Source: Clostridia bacterium (GTDB taxonomy: Bacteria; Bacillota_A; Clostridia; Oscillospirales; CAG-272). From it: a stretch of DNA of 17,275 bases. A program made the position numbers and the translations under genes. The stretch lies in assembly GCA_017547395.1 (NCBI GenBank), contig JAFYPS010000032.1, positions 1-17,275 on the forward strand, written 5' to 3'. The notes under the pieces were generated by a model. That model saw only the letters and a program-made list of their open reading frames with translations. It did not search any database and had not been told where the DNA came from. Each line of letters starts with the position of its first letter. Position 1 is the first letter of the stretch. Of the stretch, positions 7,278 to 14,203 are shown one piece after another.

Positions 7278-8207
7278 ATGAAAGACCTTGCAATTTCCGT
7301 ACAGACTTCAGGCTGGTTAAACCCTATGGGCGGCGAAGCAAAGGCAGACGATGCCTTTAAGTTTATAAAGGACTGCGGATTTGAAGCAATTGATTATAAT
7401 ATTGACACACATCTCTCCTGGGGAATGATAGACAAGAGTGACAAGGGCGATTTTTACACTAAGAGCCTTGAAGAGCTTCTTGAATACTATGCTCCTGCAA
7501 AAGAGGCAATGCAGAAAAACGGTATTGCGGGCGCGCAGGCGCACGCACCGTTCCCACTTTTCCGCCGCAGGGATGCAGAGTACAGTGAATTTCTTATGGA
7601 AACCATGGAAAAGTGTGTTGCGATCTGCGATTTTCTCGGCATTCCTGCGATAGTTGCACATCCTTGTACCTACCTTGATAAGGATCAAGAGCGCGAGGTA
7701 AACCTTAATATGTACCGCCGTATGATGCGGTTTGCAGGCAAGTACAACGTAAAGATATGCCTTGAAAATCTGTTTGGAAATCACGCGGGCCATTTTATGA
7801 ACGGTGCTTGTGCTACCGCAGAGGAAGCAGTCTGGTATATCGACAAGCTTAATGCGGAGGCAGGCTTCGATTGCTTTGGCTTTTGCTTTGACCTTGGCCA
7901 TGCAAACGTTTGCAATATGCATATCCGTGAGTTCTTGCGCACTCTCGGCAACCGTCTTACCGTGCTTCATCTTCATGATAATGACAGTGTTACCGACCAG
8001 CATTTTGCACCTATGACTCAGCGCAAGACCGACTGGGAGGGACTCATTCTCGGTCTCCGCGATATAAATTACCGCGGCGCACTTAACTTTGAAACCTTCA
8101 ACGCACTTGTAAACTATCCCGCAGAGCTTCGCCCGGTAATGCTTAAGTATATTTCGGGTGTCGGCGAGTATATCCGAAACAAGATACTTGAGGAAGAGGT
8201 AAAGTAA
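7278..8207 (+). CDS. Sugar phosphate isomerase/epimerase family TIM barrel, paralogue 8 of 9 (type A, mosaic)
   Basis: 309 residues, 1 nt after the previous stop, with AGAGG at 7264-7268. Metal-site positions match paralogue 2 exactly: Glu163 (ICLEN), Asp205 and His208 (FCFDLGHAN), His231/His233 and Glu272 (NFET). DQH at 240-242 and QRKTDW at 248-253. The first half is type A ('TSGWLNP', 'IDKSDKGDFYTKS', 'PLFRR', 'HPCTYLD'). Residues about 177-211 are type B-like ('GACATAEEAVWYID', and 'EAGFDCFG', shared only with paralogue 5). Then 'IREFLRTLG' is type C-like. This patchwork fits old recombination or convergent constraint among the copies. Cytoplasmic enzyme, reaction unknown. Confidence 0.87.
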   Translation: MKDLAISVQTSGWLNPMGGEAKADDAFKFIKDCGFEAIDYNIDTHLSWGMIDKSDKGDFYTKSLEELLEYYAPAKEAMQKNGIAGAQAHAPFPLFRRRDAEYSEFLMETMEKCVAICDFLGIPAIVAHPCTYLDKDQEREVNLNMYRRMMRFAGKYNVKICLENLFGNHAGHFMNGACATAEEAVWYIDKLNAEAGFDCFGFCFDLGHANVCNMHIREFLRTLGNRLTVLHLHDNDSVTDQHFAPMTQRKTDWEGLILGLRDINYRGALNFETFNALVNYPAELRPVMLKYISGVGEYIRNKILEEEVK

Positions 8208-8208
8208 A

Positions 8209-9132
8209 GTGAAAGAACTTGCAATTTCCGTTCAAATGGCAGGCTGGTTCAATCCCTTGTTTGGCGATGAAAAGGTTGATGATGGGTTTGCTTTTGCAAA
8301 AGAACTCGGATATGAGTCGCTCGACCTTGGGCTTGACGGTAAATACTGGTGCGGTTATATCGAAAAGGGAATTATAGACGAGTTCTATACCCGCGATATT
8401 CCGGCACTGCTTGAATATTATAAGCCGTATAAAGACGCGGCTGAAAAATACGGTATTGCATTCGGTCAGGCACATGCTCCTTTCCCGCTCCACCTTGAGG
8501 GCAATGACGAGATAAACGCGCATCTTATAACCGTTGTTGAAAAATGTGCGGCAATATGTGAATATCTCGGATGCCCCGCTCTTGTTGTGCATCCTTGGGT
8601 ATGTCACGATAAGGACCGTGAGCGCGAAGTAAATCTCGATATGTACCGCCGTATGATACCAATCGGCAAAAAGTACAAATCGGTTAAACTGTGCCTTGAA
8701 AACATATATGACAGATATGGCGGAACTCCCATGAGCGGTTGTTGTTGCGATGCGAGCGAGGCTGTGTGGTATATTGATACCTTGAATGGTGAGGCGGGAG
8801 ACGACGTTTTCGGATTTTGTTTTGATCTCGGTCACGCAACTGTCACCCGTCGTAATATCCGTGCAGATATAAGGATTTTAGGCAACAGAATAACTGTTCT
8901 TCATCTGCATGAAACTGATGCGGACAACGATCAGCACTATGCTCCGTTCACTCAGCGTAAGACAGACTGGGATGGGCTTGTTGCAGGACTTCGCGATATA
9001 AACTATCGCGGCAGCATTAATTTTGAGACCTGCGCATCCGTAATGAAGTATCCGAAAGAACTTATACCGTCTATGCTCCGTTATATTGCGGACGTAGGAA
9101 AATACATAAGAAAGAGATTATTTGAAGAATGA
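8209..9132 (+). CDS. Sugar phosphate isomerase/epimerase family TIM barrel, paralogue 9 of 9
   Basis: 307 residues with a GTG start 1 nt after the stop of paralogue 8, with an AGGAAGAGG ribosome site at 8191-8199. The 'KELAISVQ' N-terminus aligns with its sisters from that GTG. The metal-site motifs are intact: LCLEN, FCFDLGHA, LHLHETD and INFET. The third has Glu-Thr where others have Asp-Asn, echoing the Glu in paralogue 3. It keeps DQHYAP but has 'FTQRKTDW' for 'MTQRKTDW'. It does not fit types A, B or C cleanly: the N-terminus is A-like, 'REREVNLDMYRRMIPIGKKY' resembles types B and A, and it has a one-residue insertion in 'KKYKSVKLCLEN'. It is the last copy before the dehydrogenase gene and overlaps it by 4 nt. 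Confidence 0.87.
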   Translation: MKELAISVQMAGWFNPLFGDEKVDDGFAFAKELGYESLDLGLDGKYWCGYIEKGIIDEFYTRDIPALLEYYKPYKDAAEKYGIAFGQAHAPFPLHLEGNDEINAHLITVVEKCAAICEYLGCPALVVHPWVCHDKDREREVNLDMYRRMIPIGKKYKSVKLCLENIYDRYGGTPMSGCCCDASEAVWYIDTLNGEAGDDVFGFCFDLGHATVTRRNIRADIRILGNRITVLHLHETDADNDQHYAPFTQRKTDWDGLVAGLRDINYRGSINFETCASVMKYPKELIPSMLRYIADVGKYIRKRLFEE

Positions 9133-10388
9133 ATATTAAAGAACTTGTAAAAGGAATTGACAACTGCGAGTGTGGCAAGAGCCACGCTTGCCCTATTGAT
9201 TACGTTGAAATCGGACACGGCGCAACCAAGATTCTTCCCGAAATCTGTAAGGATTACAGCAATATACTTCTCGTTTCCGATAAGAATACCTATCGCGTTT
9301 GCGGAGCAGACGTTGCGGCACTTCTTGCCGACAAGGTAAGTGCAAGCGTTGTTATGGAGGATAACGGCGACGTTGTTATTCCTAACGAAGAAAAGATTGC
9401 AGAGATCGAGAGTTACCTCACCGATAAGACAGATCTTATTATCGGTGTCGGCTCAGGCGTTATCAATGACCTTTGCAAATATGTCAGCCACAAGCATAAC
9501 CTTTATTACTATATAGTTGCTACCGCACCCTCTATGGACGGTTATGCATCTGTAGGTTCGGCGCTCATACTCGAGGGTATGAAGATTACTCTTAATGCAC
9601 GTCCTCCTAAGGCTATTATTGCGGATACCGCTGTGCTTAAGGACGCGCCTGTGGATATGATAAGAGCAGGTTACGGTGATATCGTTGGTAAGTATTCCTG
9701 CCTTAACGACTGGAAACTCAGCGCATTTATCAACAATGAGTACTTCTGCAAGACCGTATATGACCTCACGTATAGCTGCGCAAAGCAGGTTGAAACCCTT
9801 GCAGACGGTATTAATGACCGCGATGAGAACACTGTCGGCGTACTTATGGAAGCACTTGTTGCAGTTGGTATTGCAATGGCATACGTTGGCAATTCACGTC
9901 CCGCATCGGGCAGCGAGCATCACCTTTCTCACTATTTTGAGATTACCTGTATTCTTGAAAAGAAAGAATATTTTGCTCACGGCATTGACGTTGCATTCTC
10001 TGCAGTGGCTACTGCGGCACTCCGTGAAAAGATGCTTAAGAGCACTCCTAAGAAAATCGCGTTTGACAGAGCCGATTGGGAAAAGAACATCCGCCGCGTT
10101 TACCACACTTCTGCAGACGGTGTAATCGCACTTCAGGACAAACTCGGCTGGTACAATAACGATGACAGCGAAATTGTCGAGGGCAAGTGGGAGGAGATCA
10201 AGAAGATTCTTTCCGAGGTTCCTACCGAGGGTGAGTTCAAGGCTATGGTTGAGCGCGTAGGTCTTAAGTATGCCGATTTTGAAAAGATGTACGGTGCAGA
10301 GAAGATAGCGGACTCTATTCTCTATGCAAAGGACCTTAAGGATCGCTATACCGTTCTCTGGCTCTACTATAACTATTTCAGAGGTTAG
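9129..10388 (+). CDS. araM: sn-glycerol-1-phosphate dehydrogenase family protein (AraM-like iron-type alcohol dehydrogenase fold)
   Basis: A 419-residue protein of the AraM/EgsA branch of the metal-dependent dehydroquinate synthase / glycerol dehydrogenase superfamily. Visible marks are the family N-terminal Cys pair and 'IGHGA', the nucleotide-binding 'GVGSGVIND' (106-114), 'TAPSMDGYAS' (132-141), and metal ligands Asp184 (GYGDIVGKYS), a His in 'GSEHHLSHYFE' (His264/His268) and His284 (AHGID). Characterised AraM (Bacillus subtilis) reduces dihydroxyacetone phosphate to glycerol-1-phosphate with NAD(P)H and lies in the arabinose operon. Here the gene overlaps paralogue 9 as ATGA with only a weak ribosome site, so it probably depends on coupled translation. 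Placement at the end of a sugar-epimerase operon makes a different sugar- or polyol-phosphate substrate possible. Family assignment is firm, substrate is not. Confidence 0.85.
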   Translation: MNIKELVKGIDNCECGKSHACPIDYVEIGHGATKILPEICKDYSNILLVSDKNTYRVCGADVAALLADKVSASVVMEDNGDVVIPNEEKIAEIESYLTDKTDLIIGVGSGVINDLCKYVSHKHNLYYYIVATAPSMDGYASVGSALILEGMKITLNARPPKAIIADTAVLKDAPVDMIRAGYGDIVGKYSCLNDWKLSAFINNEYFCKTVYDLTYSCAKQVETLADGINDRDENTVGVLMEALVAVGIAMAYVGNSRPASGSEHHLSHYFEITCILEKKEYFAHGIDVAFSAVATAALREKMLKSTPKKIAFDRADWEKNIRRVYHTSADGVIALQDKLGWYNNDDSEIVEGKWEEIKKILSEVPTEGEFKAMVERVGLKYADFEKMYGAEKIADSILYAKDLKDRYTVLWLYYNYFRG

Positions 10389-10438
10389 TTTGAAGGACAA
10401 ATCTTTCAAACGGCATGCGCAAATTTCGGCGTATGTCG
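10388..10438 (+). other. Two adjacent intercistronic RNA hairpins
   Basis: The 95-nt gap before the oxidoreductase gene is the only sizeable non-coding gap in the operon part visible here. Its first half can fold into two back-to-back stems. The first pairs 10388-10397 with 10402-10411 (10 bp, one G-U, CAAA loop) and begins inside the dehydrogenase stop codon. The second pairs 10412-10420 with 10429-10437 (9 bp with two G-U pairs, 8-nt loop); C10411-G10438 could extend it if the first stem opens. No U-tract follows, so it is not a standard terminator. A role in mRNA processing or stability, or in setting the level of the last gene, is inference. Confidence 0.5.
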
Positions 10439-10465
10439 GAACCGGCAAAAATTCGCGCTTTGCAA

Positions 10466-10472
10466 AAAGGAG
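10466..10472 (+). promoter_or_regulatory. Ribosome binding site deciding the start of the FAD oxidoreductase
   Basis: An AAAGGAG tract stands 11 nt before the ATG at 10484. It favours that start over the in-frame ATG at 10415, which lies inside the second hairpin and has no comparable site. Confidence 0.75.
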
Positions 10473-10483
10473 TTCTCATTGAT

Positions 10484-11773
10484 ATGATTACTTACACAAA
10501 AGAAGTTGAGTCCTTCGGTCACTATGACGTTGTAGTTATCGGTGGCGGTCCTGCAGGCGTTTCTGCCGCTATCGAAGCGTCAAGAAACGGTGCAAAGGTA
10601 CTTCTTATCGAGGGAAGCGGTATGCTCGGCGGTATGGCAACAACCTCTCTTGTCGGACCTTTTATGACTTGCTATAACGGTAATGCCGACCGTCCGCTTG
10701 TAGGAGGAGTGTTCCGCGAGATAATAGATGAACTTAAAAAGGCGGATGCGGTAATTCCCCCCGAGGAACTTGATGCACCGAGTATTTATACTACTTATAT
10801 TGAAAAGTATCATAAGCACGTTACCGCTTTTGATTCATTCGGACTTCAGGTAGCGCTTGATAGCCTGACCGAAAAATACGGAGTAGAGGTTCTGCTTTAC
10901 ACGAGATTTGTTGACTGTATTACCGAAAACGGCAGGATAAAGTCTGTTATCCTTGCGGCACTTGAAGGAATAAAGTGTGTAAGTGCGGATATCTTCATCG
11001 ACTGTTCGGGAAATGCAGACGTTGCTGCAGCAGCAGGGGTTCCCACCTGGAAAGGCGAGGAAACAACCAACGTTCCGCAACCCGGTACTCTTATGTTCGA
11101 GGTTAACGGTGTTTGCGATGATGACGTTGTTGCATTCGGAAAGAACGTTGCATGGCCTGTAAAGTTTTACCGCACGCCAAAGAGCGGTACGTATAAAATC
11201 AATCATTATCGCGTGTTTGATACCGATGCTGCAAATTCGCAGAGTATGACCAAGGCGCATATCGAGGCGAGAAAGCAGGTGCTTAAGGCACATTCGGAAC
11301 TTAAAGCAAAGATACCCGGTTTTGAAAACTGCAATATCACTCAGGTTGCTTCTGTTTTCGGAGTGAGAGAAAGCCGTCATATTGAGGGTGAGTATAAACT
11401 TACTGTAGATGACGTTGCGAGCGGCAAAAAGTTTGATGACCGCATTGCAGCATATGCTTTCGGTATGGATGTTCATCCCCGTTCATCTACGGAAAACAGC
11501 GGCAATTTCAAGATTGCTACGGCTGATGCATATTATATTCCGTATCGCGTACTCGTTCCTAAAAACTGTGACAATCTGCTTGTTGCGGGCAAGACAGTTT
11601 CCTGCGAGTCGCAGGCGGCAGGCGGGCTTCGCGTTATGCCTTGTGCAATGGCAATGGGACAGGCGGCAGGTGCAGCGGCTTCTATCGCCGTAAAGGGAAA
11701 ACTTGCTCTCAAAAACGTTCCTTACGCCGACGTGCAGAAGATACTTCTCGACCACGGTGCAATACTTGATTAA
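10484..11773 (+). CDS. FAD-dependent oxidoreductase (PF12831 FAD_oxidored type)
   Basis: 429 residues from the ATG at 10484. The extra 23 codons back to 10415 look non-native (basic, unlike the family) and that start has no ribosome site. A Rossmann dinucleotide fold opens the protein: GGGPAG at 20-25, the acidic residue Glu43 in 'LIEG' that should bind the ADP ribose, then 'GMLGGMATT' (46-54). A C-terminal FAD-domain block 'LLVAGKTVSCE...GGLRVMPCAMAMGQAAG' completes the cofactor site. Such proteins are widespread in sugar and glycan operons of gut bacteria and are often misnamed xanthan lyase-like; few have known substrates. There is no signal peptide, so it acts in the cytoplasm. It is the last gene of the operon. 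A role in oxidising a sugar or sugar acid made or used by the isomerase array is plausible but unproven. Confidence 0.83.
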   Translation: MITYTKEVESFGHYDVVVIGGGPAGVSAAIEASRNGAKVLLIEGSGMLGGMATTSLVGPFMTCYNGNADRPLVGGVFREIIDELKKADAVIPPEELDAPSIYTTYIEKYHKHVTAFDSFGLQVALDSLTEKYGVEVLLYTRFVDCITENGRIKSVILAALEGIKCVSADIFIDCSGNADVAAAAGVPTWKGEETTNVPQPGTLMFEVNGVCDDDVVAFGKNVAWPVKFYRTPKSGTYKINHYRVFDTDAANSQSMTKAHIEARKQVLKAHSELKAKIPGFENCNITQVASVFGVRESRHIEGEYKLTVDDVASGKKFDDRIAAYAFGMDVHPRSSTENSGNFKIATADAYYIPYRVLVPKNCDNLLVAGKTVSCESQAAGGLRVMPCAMAMGQAAGAAASIAVKGKLALKNVPYADVQKILLDHGAILD

Positions 11774-11777
11774 AGTA

Positions 11778-11807
11778 AAAAAGCTGATGCATATGCATCA
11801 GCTTTTT
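11778..11807. terminator. Bidirectional intrinsic terminator, perfect palindrome
   Basis: The core GCTGATGCATATGCATCAGC (11783-11802) is a perfect 20-base palindrome, flanked by a run of A on the left and a run of T on the right. It can form a stem with U-tract in both directions. It lies 4 nt after the stop of the FAD oxidoreductase and 4 nt beyond the stop of the convergent D-lyxose isomerase gene, so it should end both transcripts. Confidence 0.93.
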
Positions 11808-11811
11808 GTTT

Positions 11812-13141
<1,330 letters not shown>

Positions 13142-13161
13142 AACAACCTCCTATCATATTT

Positions 13162-13190
13162 ATAATAGCACTGTTTTATGGAAAAAGCAA
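13162..13190 (-). promoter_or_regulatory. Predicted sigma-A promoter for the AraC regulator / D-lyxose isomerase unit
   Basis: Read on the minus strand, TTGCTT (complement 13185-13190) is followed after 17 nt by TATTAT (complement 13162-13167), about 20 nt upstream of the coding start at 13141. One AAGCAAT repeat overlaps the -35 box, which would suit self-regulation. Confidence 0.6.
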
Positions 13191-13262
13191 TTTTATACAA
13201 GAAATAAGCAATATTTTTATTGTATTGCCTAAAACGTAGTGATATTCTAAATAAAAAGCAAT
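13185..13262 (+). repeat. Three AAGCAAT direct repeats in the divergent regulatory region (candidate operators)
   Basis: AAGCAAT occurs at 13185-13191, 13206-13212 and 13256-13262. The first two are spaced 21 bp apart, two helical turns, as in direct-repeat half-sites used by AraC-family proteins. In addition GCAATA (13208-13213) and TATTGC (13223-13228) form an inverted repeat with a 9-nt spacer. A short A/T-rich motif can recur by chance, so binding by the adjacent regulator is a hypothesis. Confidence 0.45.
13220..13248 (+). promoter_or_regulatory. nanA: Predicted sigma-A promoter for the N-acetylneuraminate lyase gene
   Basis: TTGTAT (13220-13225) and TATTCT (13243-13248) are separated by 17 nt, and the gene starts 25 nt after the -10 box with AGGAG at 13263-13267. 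The second AAGCAAT repeat lies just upstream and the third just downstream of the expected start site. Confidence 0.55.
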
Positions 13263-13273
13263 AGGAGATTACT

Positions 13274-14143
13274 ATGAAAAACTTTGGTGGAATATTTACG
13301 GCACTTCTGACCCCGTTTGATAAGAACGGAAAAATAAATGAAAAAGAGCTTGAAAAACTCGTAAAATACAATATTGATAAGGGAGTAAGCGGCTTTTACG
13401 TGTGTGGAAGCACTGCGGAGGCATTTTTGCTTTCGACCGACGAGAGAAAGCAGGTGCTTGACGTCGTAAAGGCTTCTGCAGAAGATAAGACTCTCATTGC
13501 CCACATCGGCTCGGTAAATGAAATAGAGGCGACCTGCCTTGCAAAATATGCAGAAACTCTTGGCTACGATGCAATTTCATCGGTTTCGCCTTTCTATTAT
13601 AATTTCACCTTCAAAGAAATAAAGGACTATTATTTCCGTCTTGCAAACAGCGTTTCGCTTCCAATGGTTGTTTACAATTTTCCCGCGTTTTCGGGTGTAA
13701 ACCTCGGTATGAAAGAGATTTCGCAGTTCCTCTCGGATGATAAGTTTCTCGGTCTCAAGCATACCTCAAATGATTATTTCACGCTTGAACAGGTGAAGGC
13801 TGCGTTTCCTGAAAAAACAGTCTACAACGGATTTGACGAAATGTTTCTTGCGGGACTTTCTATGGGAGCAGACGGCGGAATAGGAAGCACGTATAATTTT
13901 ATGGCTGATAAATTTGTAAAGATTAAAGCGCATTTTGAAAATGGAGAAATCAAAGAAGCGCAGGCACTTCAGGCTACTGCTAATAAGATAATAGCCGTGC
14001 TTTGCAAGGTTGGTGTTATGGCGGGCGAAAAAGAAGTCTTAAATCAGCTTGGATTTAACTTTGGCGAGTGTCGTAAACCCTTTAAATCTCTTAACGAAGA
14101 TGAAAAAGAACTTATTAAAAATGAAATAATTCCTTTAGTTTAA
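13274..14143 (+). CDS. nanA: N-acetylneuraminate lyase (class I aldolase of the DapA/NanA family)
   Basis: 289 residues, the usual NanA length (about 290-305). It should cleave N-acetylneuraminate to N-acetylmannosamine and pyruvate through a Schiff base. Visible are the pyruvate carboxylate motif GSTAE (45-49), Tyr134 (YNFPAFSG), the Schiff-base Lys162 (GLKHTSNDY) and the NanA-specific 'NGFDEMFLAGLSMGADGGIGSTYNF' block (185-209). The Asp, Glu and Ser in this block point to sialic acid rather than dihydrodipicolinate. No nanE or nanK or sialic-acid transporter is in the window, so the rest of the pathway must lie elsewhere if this is its role. The gene has its own promoter and lies divergent from the AraC gene. 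A related 2-keto-acid aldolase role cannot be excluded. Confidence 0.86.
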   Translation: MKNFGGIFTALLTPFDKNGKINEKELEKLVKYNIDKGVSGFYVCGSTAEAFLLSTDERKQVLDVVKASAEDKTLIAHIGSVNEIEATCLAKYAETLGYDAISSVSPFYYNFTFKEIKDYYFRLANSVSLPMVVYNFPAFSGVNLGMKEISQFLSDDKFLGLKHTSNDYFTLEQVKAAFPEKTVYNGFDEMFLAGLSMGADGGIGSTYNFMADKFVKIKAHFENGEIKEAQALQATANKIIAVLCKVGVMAGEKEVLNQLGFNFGECRKPFKSLNEDEKELIKNEIIPLV

Positions 14144-14150
14144 ATATGGC

Positions 14151-14180
14151 TTGACCGCACCTCTTTTTTTGTGTTAGAAT
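14151..14180 (+). promoter_or_regulatory. Predicted sigma-A promoter for the ribokinase / nucleoside hydrolase unit
   Basis: TTGACC (14151-14156) and TAGAAT (14175-14180) with an 18-nt spacer stand just after the nanA stop. The ribokinase gene starts 23 nt later. This implies that the kinase and hydrolase can be expressed apart from nanA. Confidence 0.68.
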
Positions 14181-14198
14181 AAACGAAAAGAGAGGTGC
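14157..14198 (+). repeat. Inverted repeat GCACCTCT / AGAGGTGC around the ribokinase promoter
   Basis: GCACCTCT (14157-14164) directly follows the -35 box, and its exact complement AGAGGTGC (14191-14198) covers the expected Shine-Dalgarno sequence. The arms are 34 bp apart centre to centre and enclose the -10 box. It could be a two-site operator. The left arm lies upstream of the expected transcript start, so it would act as DNA rather than as an RNA hairpin unless transcription reads in from nanA, in which case the hairpin would hide the ribosome site. Confidence 0.4.
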
Positions 14199-14203
14199 TT
14201 TTT

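Larger units (their letters stand above)
724..9132 (+). repeat. Tandem array of nine paralogous TIM-barrel isomerase/epimerase genes
   Basis: Nine homologous genes of 921 to 960 bp stand head to tail with no unrelated gene between them. The six junctions with exact overlaps or abutment and the 1-nt gaps leave almost no non-coding DNA. Sub-type marks give the order P1, A, B, C, B, C, B, A, P9. The B-C pair repeats with starts at 2600, 4475 and 6332, a period of 1,875 and 1,857 bp. Short nucleotide identities persist in the C-terminal block: the 23 bases at 5264-5286 recur exactly at 8058-8080, and an 18-base run around 'gcgcaagaccgactggga' recurs in paralogues 2, 5 and 8. Elsewhere silent sites differ freely, so the array is old. 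Confidence 0.92.

Noticed and set aside
757..8835. Long minus-strand open frames opposite the isomerase genes (for example 757-1461, 7317-8003, 8143-8835)
   Set aside because: They lie fully antisense to well-supported genes, lack family motifs and good ribosome sites, and arise from the CTT- and GCA-rich codon use of the true genes.
724..9132. DNA-repair AP endonuclease (endonuclease IV) function for the array
   Set aside because: The proteins share the TIM barrel superfamily, but the trinuclear zinc motifs of endonuclease IV are absent and the context is sugar metabolism.
724..9132. Recent tandem amplification or assembly artefact
   Set aside because: Copies differ at many silent and replacement sites, with only about 55-73% protein identity in the pairs counted by hand, so neither collapse nor recent duplication explains them.
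10415..10483. Upstream ATG for the FAD oxidoreductase
   Set aside because: It lies in a hairpin without a ribosome site, and the 23 added residues are unlike the family; AAAGGAG precedes the ATG at 10484.
10389..10483. Internal promoter before the FAD oxidoreductase
   Set aside because: No -35/-10 pair with acceptable spacing was found in the gap.
14144..14150. Terminator after nanA
   Set aside because: The T-run at 14164-14170 has no stem just before it; the nearby inverted repeat spans the next promoter instead.
14195..14203. GTG start for the ribokinase-like gene
   Set aside because: The GTG is inside the Shine-Dalgarno sequence of the ATG at 14204, which also begins exactly at the PfkB fold.
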